Source of the DNA: Candidatus Rifleibacteriota bacterium
GTDB taxonomy: Bacteria; Muiribacteriota; Ozemobacteria; Ozemobacterales; Ozemobacteraceae
Direction of reading: 5' to 3'
DNA: 64,000 bases
Assembly: GCA_905236675.1 (NCBI GenBank)
Contig: CAJOND010000001.1
Location: forward strand, 1-64,000
In this document: positions 46,001 through 55,071 of the stretch, piece by piece
Position numbering within the stretch: the first letter of the stretch is position 1
Layout of the letters: every line of letters begins with the position of its first letter
Position numbers and translations under genes: made by a program
Notes under the pieces: generated by a model
The model's input: only the letters and a program-made list of their open reading frames with translations
What the model was told of the DNA's origin: nothing
The model's database searches: none

Positions 46001-46367
46001 AATTTCCGATGAAGAATTGAAAAAAGAAATAATAGAAGCAAAAAAAGCTGGTGAAAAAGCTTATAGAACTGAGCCTAGAGCTGTTTCTGTAAAATACAAT
46101 AAAAAAACTGGTCGAGTAATTGTTGATTTGATTACTGGTGTTTCATTTATGTTTCCAGCTTCAATGGCTGAAGAATTATATAATGTTTCAAAATCTGAAT
46201 TATCTAATGTAAAAGTATTAGCAGATGGTTTTGCTATTTATTGGGAAAAACTGGATGTAGCTTTAAGTGTTCCAGATCTTTTGCAAGGAATTTTTGGTTC
46301 TGAATCATGGATGAAAAAAATTAAAGATAATACTTTTCAAAATCATTTAAAAATTAGTCAAGCTTAG
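45987..46367 (+). CDS. DUF2442 domain protein
   Basis: The 126-residue protein has an N-terminal helix rich in Lys and Glu (1-30) and the DUF2442 domain (35-105): VSVKYNKKTGRVIVDLITGV, FMFPASMAEELYN and DGFAIYWEKLDVALSVPDLL. It overlaps the DUF4160 gene by 14 bases with GGGAG inside the upstream gene, so translation is coupled. It is likely the second member of a TA-like pair. Confidence 0.88.
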   Translation: MEKFKISDEELKKEIIEAKKAGEKAYRTEPRAVSVKYNKKTGRVIVDLITGVSFMFPASMAEELYNVSKSELSNVKVLADGFAIYWEKLDVALSVPDLLQGIFGSESWMKKIKDNTFQNHLKISQA

Positions 46368-46414
46368 CTTGGGAGCCCCTTATAGAATAATAAAACGATA
46401 CGAGGGAAAACAAA

Positions 46415-46849
46415 ATGAAAGCAGATTTGCCTATAAATGTAGCTGCGGCAGTATTAATATATAAAAACAAAGTTTTGATGGCTAAAAGACATGGAGGATA
46501 TTTAGACAATCTTTGGGAATTCCCTGGTGGTAAACTTGAAAAAGACGAAACAGCTCAAGCTGCCATAAAGCGTGAAATCAAAGAAGAACTAGATATCGAT
46601 ATTATTCCAAAGAAGACTCTTCTTGTATTAGAACATTCTTACCCTGATAAAACAATAAGATTGCATTTCGTTGAATGTCAGTTTGCGTTGCCATTAGAAG
46701 AAAACTATAATAAAATAGAAAATAATTCAGAAACTGGCTGGTTTATACCAACTCGGATCCCTTTAAGTGATGTTTGTCCTGCAGACCGAATAGCAAGCAC
46801 AAATTTCCCCTGGGAATTATTAACAAAGGAAAAAGACAATGACAAATAA
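46415..46849 (+). CDS. mutT: NUDIX hydrolase, MutT-like
   Basis: MutT-type enzymes hydrolyse 8-oxo-dGTP to keep oxidised guanine out of DNA. The 144-residue protein has the Nudix box GKLEKDETAQAAIKREIKEE, followed by LDI where the consensus has xGU. WEFPGGK precedes it and WFIPTRIPLSDVCPADR closes the fold, both typical of the 8-oxo-dGTPase group. The stop overlaps the butyrate kinase start by 11 bases, which suggests co-transcription rather than shared function. Confidence 0.85.
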   Translation: MKADLPINVAAAVLIYKNKVLMAKRHGGYLDNLWEFPGGKLEKDETAQAAIKREIKEELDIDIIPKKTLLVLEHSYPDKTIRLHFVECQFALPLEENYNKIENNSETGWFIPTRIPLSDVCPADRIASTNFPWELLTKEKDNDK

Positions 46850-47918
46850 GAAAGAACCCTTGATTCTTGTGATCAACCCTGGCTCTCTAACTACTAAAAT
46901 AGCTGTTTTCAAAGGTCTTGAAATTCAATATGAAGACGAAATCAATTATACATTAGACGAATTAAAAGATTATAAGACCAGTATTGATCAGTTAGATTTA
47001 AGATACAATTCCGTTGTTGAAGTTTTGAAAAAAGCAGGATACAAATCTCAGGATTTCAGTGCTGCAATAGGTCGTGGTGGTCCTATTAAACCTATGGTTG
47101 GCGGAATCTATAAAGTAAACAGTCAATTATTAGATGATTTGGTTAATCACATGGCTACGGATCATGTATCTCTTCTTGGCGGTCTAATAGCATACAAGAT
47201 TTCAGAGGCAACTGGTATGCCAGCTTTTATAGCTGACCCAGTTTCCTGTGATGAATATATAGATTTAGCAAAAATAAGCGGGTGTCCTGATTGCCCAAGA
47301 ATATCTCTGAATCATCATCTTAATGTAAAATCTGTAGCAGAAGAAGTTGCAGAAGCTGATGGTAAAAGACTAGATGAAGTTAATTACGTTGTAGCCCATC
47401 TTGGAGGCGGTTTTACTATCTGTCCTTTGGAAAAAGGCAAGATGATAGACGGTAATAATACTAACGATGAAGGACCTATGACACCTGCTAGAGCTGGCAG
47501 TTTACCTTTACAAGGTTTGATGAAGCTTTGTTTTTCAGGCAAATATGATTATAAATCTCTAAGGAAAAGGCTTAATCAGAACGGCGGTCTGATGGAACAT
47601 CTCGGCACTGGTGATTGCAGAGAAATCAGTAAAAGAATAGAAGAAGGCGATGAAAAAGCCAGATTGATTCTAGAAACCATGGCTTATCAGATTTCAAAAT
47701 GGATAGGAGCTATGGCCGCAGCATTAAAGGGCAAAGTAGATGCAATAATTCTTACAGGTGGAATTGCTTACGATAAGAATGTTGTTAATTGGGTAACAGA
47801 AAGAGTTTCATGGATAGCACCAGTTAAAGTAAGACCAGGACAGAATGAACTTCTTGCATTGGCAAAGCATGCTTACAAAGCTATCAATAACCCATCAATA
47901 GCTAAGGAATATAAATAA
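46839..47918 (+). CDS. buk: Butyrate kinase
   Basis: Butyrate kinase converts butyryl phosphate and ADP to butyrate and ATP, the energy-yielding end of butyrate fermentation; branched-chain fatty acid kinases are close relatives. The 359 residues match the usual length. Motifs: ILVINPGSLTTKIAVF (phosphate loop), GRGGPIKPMVGGIY, DPVSCDEY, NHHLNVKSVAEEVA, VAHLGGGFTICPLEKGKMID and DAIILTGGIAYD. The ribosome site AAGGAA lies seven bases upstream inside mutT. No phosphate butyryltransferase gene is next to it, unlike many ptb-buk operons. Confidence 0.94.
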   Translation: MTNKKEPLILVINPGSLTTKIAVFKGLEIQYEDEINYTLDELKDYKTSIDQLDLRYNSVVEVLKKAGYKSQDFSAAIGRGGPIKPMVGGIYKVNSQLLDDLVNHMATDHVSLLGGLIAYKISEATGMPAFIADPVSCDEYIDLAKISGCPDCPRISLNHHLNVKSVAEEVAEADGKRLDEVNYVVAHLGGGFTICPLEKGKMIDGNNTNDEGPMTPARAGSLPLQGLMKLCFSGKYDYKSLRKRLNQNGGLMEHLGTGDCREISKRIEEGDEKARLILETMAYQISKWIGAMAAALKGKVDAIILTGGIAYDKNVVNWVTERVSWIAPVKVRPGQNELLALAKHAYKAINNPSIAKEYK

Positions 47919-48054
47919 TTTGTTAAGCTAAGTTTGGCTTTTTCTCTGATTCTTGCAAAAATATCAAACAGATTTTATAATATTATGGAATGTGTAAGAT
48001 TAGCACAAAAATAAAGTTCAATATAGATAGGTCTAATATATTACTAACAAGAAG

Positions 48055-50334
48055 GTGACTAATATTTCTCTTCAACAGATTTTTGATGCCGTTAAAGCTT
48101 ATAACCCTGATGCAGATTTTTCTAGAATAGAAAAAGCTTATCATTTTGCAGAAGAATGTCATAAAGGTCAGTATAGAGACTCTGGCGAACCTTTCTTCCT
48201 ACACCCTGAAACAGTAGCATTGATAGTAGCTTCCGAATTAAGGCTTGATGTAAGCTCAATCTGTGCTGCATTATTACATGATGTTGTTGAAGACACCCCT
48301 GTTTCAGAAAAAGATATAGAACAGCGTTTCGGTTCAAGTGTTGCCAGAATTGTTGATGGAGTTACAAAACTAAACAAGTGCTTTTTTACTTCCCCCTCAG
48401 CGGCGCAGGCAGCAAGTTTTCGAAAGATGGTCTTAGCAATGACCAAAGATTTAAGAGTTATATTAATCAAACTTGCTGACAGGCTTCACAACATTAGAAC
48501 AATTCAATATAAGCCTATTCCAAAACAGAAAAGCACAGCTAGAGAAACCTTGGAAATATATGCACCCCTTGCTCATAGACTAGGTATCTACAAGATTAAA
48601 TCTGAATTTGAAGAAAGATGTTTCAGAATTTTACAGCCTGAAAAAGCAGCAGAAATCGAAGAATTTATCAAAAATTCCGATTTGGAAAGTGAAGCAAATT
48701 TAAACGCTGCAATGGCTCAAATAAAGGAACATCTAAAAGAAGTCGACGTTGTAAACACTACGGTTAGCGGTCGACCCAAACAGGCTTATTCCATTTATAA
48801 CAAAGCTATAAAGTATAATACTACTATTGATGGGCTTTATGACTTTTTGGGAATAAGAATTCTGACTGAATCAGTAAAAGACTGTTATGCTGCTCTCGGT
48901 ATGGTTCATAAGTATTGGAAACCTATTCCAGGGCGTTTCAAAGATTATATTGCTGTTCCTAAGGCCAATATGTATCAGTCTTTGCATACGACGGTTCTTT
49001 TTAATGGCAAGCCTCTTGAAGTTCAGATAAGAACTTACGAAATGCACAAAGTTGCAGAAGAAGGTATCGCAGCTCACTGGGATTATAAAGAATCTGGCGG
49101 AAGTGGTAATACTCTGGATTACAAAGAAAAACTTTCTTTCTTGCGCAACATAATCGACAGCAGCCAAGATATTAAAGACGATTCCGAATTTATGGAAAAC
49201 GTCAAGGTTGATATGTTTGAGTCTTTGGTTTATGTCTTCACTCCTCGAGGCGACGTTAAAGAACTTCCAAAGGGCAGCACGCCAATTGACTTTGCATATT
49301 CAATTCATACTAATATAGGGGAAAAATGCTCTGGAGCAATAGTCAATGGCAAGATTGTTCCGTTGAGCTACAAGCTGGAAAACGGCGATTGTGTTTCTAT
49401 TACCACAAACAAGAACCAGAGAGGGCCTAAAAAAGACTGGCTGAAAATCGTCGGTAGCACAAGCACTAAACGTAAAATCAGAGCTTGGCTAAAAAAAGAT
49501 AACAAAGACGAATACATCCTTCAGGGCGAAAGAGAATTTTTAGAAGCTTTTCAAAGGCTTGGCGGTGATAGGGAAACCGAAAAGACTTTCCACACAGGAG
49601 CTTTTGCTAATAAAGTAAAAGATGAAATAGGCTTTTCTTCTCTCGATGATTTCTATGCAGCAATCGGAGCTGACGAGCTTAAGTCGCAGCAAGTTGTAGG
49701 TAAACTTTTCCCTGATCTTGCTAAACAACATCAGGAAAAGCAGATAGCAGCTAAAAATGCTAGGAAAAACAAAGAAAAGAAGAAGGTTTCAAAAGGACCT
49801 CGCATTATATGTGGAGGTCTTGATGGTGCTTTAATTAAGATTTCAAGGTGTTGTAGTCCTATTCCTGGCGATGACATAATAGGCTATATTACAAGAGGGC
49901 GTGGAGTAACAATTCATAAAAAAGACTGCCCTAATGCTAAAAATCTGGAAAACGAATCAGACAGACTTATTGATGTTAGATGGGATTTAGGTATTGAAGA
50001 CGAAATATTAGGAACTTCAGATGATTACAAAGTAAAAATAAGAGTTGAAACTTCTGCACAGAGGGGTATGATTAACTCTGTAACCAGTGTTATTGCTAAT
50101 TTCGGAATTAATATTATTTCCGCTTCTTGTAAAACAACTCGTCAAAGAATGGGTATATTAGATTTTATCATTGAAGTTAAAGATTCCGTAATGCTTCGTG
50201 AGCTTCTATATTCAATTTCAAAGCTTGTTGGAGTTAGTAAGGCATACAGAGTTGAAAAAACTATAGGTCCATCTACTGCAGAAAAGAAAGCTAAAAGTAA
50301 AAAAGGCGACAACAAGAAAGCTAAGGGCAAATAA
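48055..50334 (+). CDS. rel: Bifunctional (p)ppGpp synthetase/hydrolase Rel
   Basis: This enzyme makes and degrades the stringent-response alarmone (p)ppGpp. The 759-residue protein has an HD hydrolase domain (about 25-200, with HDVVEDT near 89), a synthetase domain (about 235-350; GRFKDYIAVPKANMYQSLHT, the RXKD form of bifunctional enzymes), a TGS domain (about 400-460; VYVFTPRGDVKELPKGSTPI), a conserved Cys region (about 600-640) and a C-terminal ACT domain (about 665-735). The annotated start is GTG 48055. ATT at 48064 is also possible, since AAGGTGA (48053-48059) would then be its ribosome site. The next gene starts on the last base of the stop codon. Confidence 0.95.
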   Translation: MTNISLQQIFDAVKAYNPDADFSRIEKAYHFAEECHKGQYRDSGEPFFLHPETVALIVASELRLDVSSICAALLHDVVEDTPVSEKDIEQRFGSSVARIVDGVTKLNKCFFTSPSAAQAASFRKMVLAMTKDLRVILIKLADRLHNIRTIQYKPIPKQKSTARETLEIYAPLAHRLGIYKIKSEFEERCFRILQPEKAAEIEEFIKNSDLESEANLNAAMAQIKEHLKEVDVVNTTVSGRPKQAYSIYNKAIKYNTTIDGLYDFLGIRILTESVKDCYAALGMVHKYWKPIPGRFKDYIAVPKANMYQSLHTTVLFNGKPLEVQIRTYEMHKVAEEGIAAHWDYKESGGSGNTLDYKEKLSFLRNIIDSSQDIKDDSEFMENVKVDMFESLVYVFTPRGDVKELPKGSTPIDFAYSIHTNIGEKCSGAIVNGKIVPLSYKLENGDCVSITTNKNQRGPKKDWLKIVGSTSTKRKIRAWLKKDNKDEYILQGEREFLEAFQRLGGDRETEKTFHTGAFANKVKDEIGFSSLDDFYAAIGADELKSQQVVGKLFPDLAKQHQEKQIAAKNARKNKEKKKVSKGPRIICGGLDGALIKISRCCSPIPGDDIIGYITRGRGVTIHKKDCPNAKNLENESDRLIDVRWDLGIEDEILGTSDDYKVKIRVETSAQRGMINSVTSVIANFGINIISASCKTTRQRMGILDFIIEVKDSVMLRELLYSISKLVGVSKAYRVEKTIGPSTAEKKAKSKKGDNKKAKGK

Positions 50335-51308
50335 TGGCGAAAAAGAAAAGTGAAGCAGAATCTAATGAGATTGAAGCTGTAGACCTTATTAGTTTGCTTT
50401 CTACACCAGAAACAACCGATAGCTATGAAATAGAGCTATCGGTGCCTGAACAGAATATTGACCTTATTGCTTTAGGAAAAGAAGAATTAAGGGAAGAAGC
50501 CGAAAAATTGGCTAAAGCTAAGGCTGTTATTCCTAATAGAGAGTCTAGATCAACTGTTCCACAAAAAGCAATTTCTTCCCTCTCTCCCTCCTCCCTTTCT
50601 CCCTCTTTTATTACGCCTACAAGAAATACCACCATCACATCGACCCAAACTGTTACAAAACCTAGAGCAGCTTCTCCAAAGCCTATCAATCGCTTAGATG
50701 CTTTACAAGGCTACGAGAACGACAGTTTTGAACAGATTATAAAAGATATAACAGTCTGTCAGCGATGTGGTTTATGCAAAACTCGTAAAAATGTGGTTCC
50801 AGGTATTGGGAATACTAAAGCAAAGCTTGTATTGATAGGTGAAGCTCCTGGAGCAGATGAAGATATTCAAGGCAAGCCTTTTGTTGGAAAAGCGGGACAG
50901 CACCTTGATAAAATCATAGCTGCTGCTGGTTTTAAGAAGGAAGAACTATATATCTGCAATATTTTAAAATGCAGACCACCTAATAACAGAGACCCTAATA
51001 ACGAAGAAATGAGAGTTTGCACTCCTTTCTTACAAAGACAGCTTGCGTTGATAAAACCTAAAATTATTGGTTGCTTAGGAAATATTGCCTGTCATTATGT
51101 TATTGGTCCTTCAATACCTGGTATAACAAGAATTCGTGGGCAGTGGTTTGATTCTATTTTTGGAATTCCTACATTTGCTATGTACCATCCTTCTTATTTA
51201 ATTCGCAGTGCAACAAGAGAAAAGGGAAGTCCCAACTGGCAGATGTGGCAGGATATTCGAGCTTTAAAAGCCAAGTATGATGAGATAATTGATGAAAGAA
51301 AGAGATGA
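50334..51308 (+). CDS. Uracil-DNA glycosylase, family 4 (Fe-S type)
   Basis: This enzyme removes uracil from DNA. The 324-residue protein has a disordered Ser/Thr/Pro-rich extension (1-125), then the family 4 domain: CQRCGLCKTRKNVVPG with the first two Fe-S cysteines, GEAPGADEDIQGKPFVGKAG (active-site motif), NILKCRPPNNRDP and EEMRVCTPFL with the other two cysteines, and a final MYHPSYLIR histidine motif. Family members are about 200 residues, so the N-terminal extension is unusual. The start overlaps the rel stop (TAATG), showing tight coupling. Confidence 0.93.
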   Translation: MAKKKSEAESNEIEAVDLISLLSTPETTDSYEIELSVPEQNIDLIALGKEELREEAEKLAKAKAVIPNRESRSTVPQKAISSLSPSSLSPSFITPTRNTTITSTQTVTKPRAASPKPINRLDALQGYENDSFEQIIKDITVCQRCGLCKTRKNVVPGIGNTKAKLVLIGEAPGADEDIQGKPFVGKAGQHLDKIIAAAGFKKEELYICNILKCRPPNNRDPNNEEMRVCTPFLQRQLALIKPKIIGCLGNIACHYVIGPSIPGITRIRGQWFDSIFGIPTFAMYHPSYLIRSATREKGSPNWQMWQDIRALKAKYDEIIDERKR

Positions 51309-51351
51309 GGGATGAGAGGTTATAATGAAAATATATGCAAGTATCGTTAGA

Positions 51352-51536
51352 GGAGGCTGTTCGAAAACATGAAATCTGCTATAAAATTAGAATTACTTTT
51401 GGGTTGGCTACACATTGTCAAAATCGTATAGTTTTCAGAGCTAAAGCACATACGTTATACTGTTTATGACAAATGAGTTGCCAATTAGCACAATCTAATT
51501 ATGGAATCAAACCCTAGTTTTCGGAAAGCCTTAGAG
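51352..51536. mobile_element. MITE-like element of repeat family B
   Basis: The stretch of about 185 bases is bounded by imperfect terminal inverted repeats: AGGCTGTTCGAAAAC (51354-51368) against GTTTTCGGAAAGCCT (51517-51531), 13 of 15 matching. The inner right part (about 51453-51500), on the minus strand, matches 10144-10190 including ATTAGATTGTGCTAATTG. It has no coding capacity. It fills the gap between the glycosylase and FloA genes. The terminal sequence resembles GAGGCTGT-type ends of common insertion sequences. Confidence 0.55.
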
Positions 51537-51611
51537 ACAGCAACATGAATGTGATGTGATGGTTCTAGTGATAAAAGAAGATTGGTTATTTTATTTTTCA
51601 AGGAGAAAAAA

Positions 51612-52283
51612 ATGGATCCTTTGCTAATTACTCTTATTGGCATAGTTATAGCTGTTATACTTTCTGTTGCTTTTAATTTATTATTGTTCAAAGTTTGGTT
51701 AAAAGCTAAATCTAATGGGTTAAATATAACCCTATCTAATATTATAGCTATGAGAATAAGGAAAACTAATTGTAATGATATTGTTGATGCTGCAATTATA
51801 CTGAAAAGAGAGGGTATTAGCTTTGATCTTTCTGAATTAGAAAGTCTTTATCTTTCGGGTGGCAGGGTTAAAAAAGTTGCTGAAAGCTTAGCTGCTGCAA
51901 AAAGGGCTGGCATAAAGCTAGAATATAATACTGCTGTTAAAATTGAGTTAGCCGGAAGAGATATAGTTCAAAGTGTTAAAGATTGTTTAACACCAAAAAC
52001 TTTCGAAACAGATAAAGTTGAAACAGAAACAAAGAATGGAGAAAAAATAACAGCTAATTCAAAACTTGTTGTTAAAGCTGATATAAACAAGATGATTGGT
52101 GGAGAAAGTATAGATATACTATTAGAAAAAATAAATGATTCTTTAGTTGAAAAAATCAATTCAGCTGATAGTAAAAATACTGTCATATCGAACCTTGATA
52201 CTATTACAACTACTGTTTTAAATGAAGTTAGAAAAAAATCAAATGCTTATGAAATACAGGAATTAAAAATAATATTATACTAA
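51612..52283 (+). CDS. floA: Short flotillin-like FloA protein
   Basis: FloA proteins organise functional membrane microdomains. The 223 residues start at ATG 51612, with AGGAG nine bases upstream (51582 has none). An N-terminal membrane helix (DPLLITLIGIVIAVILSVAF) is followed by the FloA blocks: IIAMRIRKTNCNDIVDAAII, LESLYLSGGRVKKVAESLAA, IELAGRDIVQSVKDCLTPK and ADINKMIGG. Typical FloA is about 330 residues. Here the C-terminal coiled-coil and Ala/Glu-rich oligomerisation part is missing, and the gene ends in NEVRKKSNAYEIQELKI. It may be a truncated or divergent form. Confidence 0.8.
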   Translation: MDPLLITLIGIVIAVILSVAFNLLLFKVWLKAKSNGLNITLSNIIAMRIRKTNCNDIVDAAIILKREGISFDLSELESLYLSGGRVKKVAESLAAAKRAGIKLEYNTAVKIELAGRDIVQSVKDCLTPKTFETDKVETETKNGEKITANSKLVVKADINKMIGGESIDILLEKINDSLVEKINSADSKNTVISNLDTITTTVLNEVRKKSNAYEIQELKIILY

Positions 52284-52380
52284 GTATAAGAAACAAATTA
52301 ATAAGTAAGGTGAAAACTGAAAACTGATGACTGAGACTGAAAATTTTAGTAGTATCCTCTGTACAGGTGATTAAATAATT

Positions 52381-52842
52381 ATGAATAGTAAATTTAAAAT
52401 TATTAAAATAGTCATTGGATGCATATTGATACTAGCTTCTTTCTTTATCTTAAGATACTTTCTTTCAAGCAAATTTGAAGGATACTACAAAGAATGTGAA
52501 AAATGTATTGATTCTCAAGAAAAAATAAATGATGCAATTTCTAAATACAATAAAAATGAAAAAGAGCATAATTTAAAAAATATTATTAACTCTGATAGTC
52601 AATTATCTTTAAAAACTCTACATGAAAAAGGTTATTTAAAAGAGCTTGTAACTGGAGCAGAAAAAGAATGTGATTTCAGATATGATATTAATAATTCCAG
52701 ATTATATTGTGTTAAACATGGTAATTTAGAATTTGTAAAGGAATACAGGTATTACAAAAATAAAGATGATAATGATACTTTTATATGGATGTTATTTAAT
52801 ATGATTGTAGTTATTTTAGCGATATATGCTATTATAAGTTAA
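52381..52842 (+). CDS. Divergent pseudopilin-like membrane protein 1
   Basis: The 153-residue protein has an N-terminal membrane helix (9-28) and a C-terminal one (about 133-152). Between them lies a domain resembling the CxxNq pseudopilin head: CEKCIDSQEKINDAISKYN, then LSLKTLHEKGYLKELV and a closing CDFRYDINNSRLYCVKHGN. In that family the same order (Cys, A-x-x-Y helix, GYL, then Y...CxxHG) is common. The prepilin cleavage site and Glu5 are absent and a second helix has been added. The function is unknown. It lies four bases before a similar gene. Confidence 0.6.
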   Translation: MNSKFKIIKIVIGCILILASFFILRYFLSSKFEGYYKECEKCIDSQEKINDAISKYNKNEKEHNLKNIINSDSQLSLKTLHEKGYLKELVTGAEKECDFRYDINNSRLYCVKHGNLEFVKEYRYYKNKDDNDTFIWMLFNMIVVILAIYAIIS

Positions 52843-52846
52843 GTAA

Positions 52847-53389
52847 ATGAAGTCAAATACTATGATTAAATCTTTAAGAAGATACAATAAAAACATAATA
52901 ATAAAATGCGTTATATTTAGTTTTATACTTGTTATTATTCCTATGGTCATTCTTGCCTATAGAACACCTCAATTTGCCTTATGTGGAAAATTACAAAGAA
53001 GTATAGCCTATGCTACAGAATTTTATTTAATGGATTCTGACTATTCTTTTCATTCATTTTCAGCTGAAGAAAGGTTCGAAGAATTATGTGATTTATTAAT
53101 AAAAAACAAATCTAAATATATAGATTTTACAAAAGAGTCTTTTAGATATTATGACAAAGAATGTTCTTATGGAGTAATTATTAATGATTCAAATCAACCT
53201 ATAATTTATTGCAAGTATCACGGAAATGCTGAAAATATCGATAAATTTTCCAGTATGAGTGTTAGCAATTATTTTGCTTATAAAAAAGAAGGCTTTAATT
53301 TAGTAGTATCAATTATTGTGGCTACTCTTTCTATTTTTATAATAATTAATAAAGCAGTTAACAAAAAAAATAAAAATAGAAGAGAGTAA
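52847..53389 (+). CDS. Divergent pseudopilin-like membrane protein 2
   Basis: The 180-residue paralogue of the preceding protein has membrane helices at about 20-40 and 150-172 and a central domain with CGKLQRSIAYATEFYLMDSD and CSYGVIINDSNQPIIYCKYHGN. The same Cys-helix-Cys-Tyr-Cys-HG order appears. It has no prepilin peptidase site. The pair is probably one operon and may be decayed or repurposed pseudopilins. It ends about 100 bases before the serine dehydratase gene. Confidence 0.6.
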   Translation: MKSNTMIKSLRRYNKNIIIKCVIFSFILVIIPMVILAYRTPQFALCGKLQRSIAYATEFYLMDSDYSFHSFSAEERFEELCDLLIKNKSKYIDFTKESFRYYDKECSYGVIINDSNQPIIYCKYHGNAENIDKFSSMSVSNYFAYKKEGFNLVVSIIVATLSIFIIINKAVNKKNKNRRE

Positions 53390-53492
53390 AAATACTAATG
53401 CTCAGAAAGGCTCATCAGAGCAAAATTATAAAAGTAGTTTTAATCTAGTCATTTATTAGTTAATTAGACTTTAGTAGCAAAGGAATAAACAA

Positions 53493-54731
53493 ATGTCAGA
53501 AAACAAAAGAATGAGAAGTATCAAAGAAATATATAGAATTGGAAACGGTCCTTCCAGCAGTCATACTATGGGACCTAAGAAAGCTGCAGAGCTTTTTCTT
53601 TCTAGACACCAAGAAGCTTCTGCTTTTAAGGTCACTCTTTATGGAAGTCTTGCTGCTACAGGTAAAGGTCACTTTACAGATAAGGCTATTCTTTCTGTAT
53701 TGAAAGGTGTAGCTCCAACTGAAATTATATGGGAACCAAAGATTTTCCTGCCTTATCATCCAAACGGTATGAAGTTTGTTGCATTAGATGGTTCAGGGCA
53801 CGAAGAAGGCAAATGGACATGCTTCAGCGTTGGCGGTGGTGCTTTAGCAGATGATAACGGCATTATAGGTGAAGATGAAGGCGAAATTTATCCTCTTTCT
53901 ACTATGACAGATATTTTAGAATGGTGTGAAACCAAGGGAAAATGTTTCTGGGAATTTGTTAAAGAATACGAAACTTTTGATGTTTGGGATTATTTAGGCG
54001 AAGTATGGGAAACCATGAAAGCCTGTATTGAAAAAGGTTTGGAAGAAGAAGGCAGTTTGCCTGGTCCAACAAATCTCAGACGAAGAGGTTCAACTTTCTT
54101 TATTAAAGCCGGTGGCTCAAAAGACAATATTAAATCAAGAGGTCTTGTTTTTGCCTATGCTCTTGCTGCTGCTGAAGTAAACGCTTCGGGCGGAGTTATC
54201 GCAACAGCACCAACTTGTGGCTCTTGTGGTGTTGTTCCAGCAGTTCTCTATCATTTCTATAAGAGTAGAAATTTCAGCGAATCTAAGATAATTCGTGCTT
54301 TAGCAACAGCGGGTTTAGTAGGAAATATAGTTAAAGCTAATGCTTCTATTTCTGGGGCTGAAGTTGGCTGTCAGGGCGAAGTAGGTGTTGCCTGTTCGAT
54401 GGCTGCTGCTGCGACAAACCAGCTTTTTGGTGGAAGTCCTGCACAAATAGAATATGCTGCTGAAATGGGGTTGGAACATCATTTAGGTATGACTTGTGAC
54501 CCTGTTTGTGGAATGGTTCAGATTCCTTGTATAGAACGAAACGCTTATGCTGCTGCCAGAGCATTAGATTGCAATCTTTTTTCTTCATTAACAGACGGTA
54601 GTCACAGAGTTTCTTTTGATAAAGTTGTATCTGTTATGAAGCAGACAGGGCACGACTTGCCATCTGTTTATAAAGAAACCAGCGAAGGCGGTCTGGCAAA
54701 GGATTTTGTTCAGATGAACCGTAAGTGGTAG
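53493..54731 (+). CDS. sdaA: L-serine dehydratase, iron-sulfur type, single chain
   Basis: The enzyme deaminates L-serine to pyruvate and ammonia with an oxygen-sensitive [4Fe-4S] cluster. The 412-residue protein has the beta-type domain first (IGNGPSSSHTMGPKKAAELF) and the alpha-type domain after about 170: GGVIATAPTCGSCGVVPAVL, GAEVGCQGEVGVACSMAAAA, HHLGMTCDPVCGMVQIPCIE. The cluster cysteines are present. The ribosome site AAGGAA lies eight bases upstream. Single-chain enzymes are usually a little longer (about 450). Its presence fits an anaerobic lifestyle. Confidence 0.94.
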   Translation: MSENKRMRSIKEIYRIGNGPSSSHTMGPKKAAELFLSRHQEASAFKVTLYGSLAATGKGHFTDKAILSVLKGVAPTEIIWEPKIFLPYHPNGMKFVALDGSGHEEGKWTCFSVGGGALADDNGIIGEDEGEIYPLSTMTDILEWCETKGKCFWEFVKEYETFDVWDYLGEVWETMKACIEKGLEEEGSLPGPTNLRRRGSTFFIKAGGSKDNIKSRGLVFAYALAAAEVNASGGVIATAPTCGSCGVVPAVLYHFYKSRNFSESKIIRALATAGLVGNIVKANASISGAEVGCQGEVGVACSMAAAATNQLFGGSPAQIEYAAEMGLEHHLGMTCDPVCGMVQIPCIERNAYAAARALDCNLFSSLTDGSHRVSFDKVVSVMKQTGHDLPSVYKETSEGGLAKDFVQMNRKW

Positions 54732-54875
54732 AATCAAAATCTAATTTTTTAGGGTATAGGGAGGAGGGAAGGCCAGACAAAGTTTGGTGGTGGGTGATGG
54801 GTGGTGATTGTTTATAACTAGCTCAGTAAGCCATCAAATATTATAAATAACCGATACTTTGAAGAGCTGGAGGGC

Positions 54876-54945
54876 TGCCGCCAAGGATGGTGACGTGAAA
54901 GCGAGCTACAGGAGTTTAGCGAGTCGCAAGCAATAGGGGGTGGTG
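54876..54945 (+). repeat. Dispersed repeat family C, copy 2
   Basis: TGCCGCCAAGGATGGTGACG and GTGAAAGCGAG are followed by TTAGCGAGTCGCAAGCAAT and GGGGGTGGTGAAC, as in 45561-45612 but with about 16 extra bases inside. Just before it (54770-54820) is a G/T-rich degenerate stretch (GGTGGTGGGTGATGGGTGG) resembling, in reverse, 9564-9600. Confidence 0.6.
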
Positions 54946-54983
54946 AACAGATCTAGTAGTTACAGTTGTTTGGTGTCATACCT

Positions 54984-55055
54984 GTCATTGCGAGGTTCTG
55001 AAAGAACCGTGGCAGTCCAGTCTTTTCTGGATTGCTTCACTTCGTTCGCAATGAC
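54984..55055. repeat. Palindromic REP/MITE-like element (GTCATTGCGAGG type)
   Basis: The 72-base element begins GTCATTGCGAGG and ends CGCAATGAC. Inside are two further hairpins: GGTTCT/AGAACC and GCAGTCCAG/CTGGATTGC. This sequence is a well-known palindromic repeat seen in unrelated bacterial phyla, with no coding content. The frame that can be read through 54940-55131 is not a gene. Confidence 0.8.
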
Positions 55056-55071
55056 TAATAACTTGTGGTTA

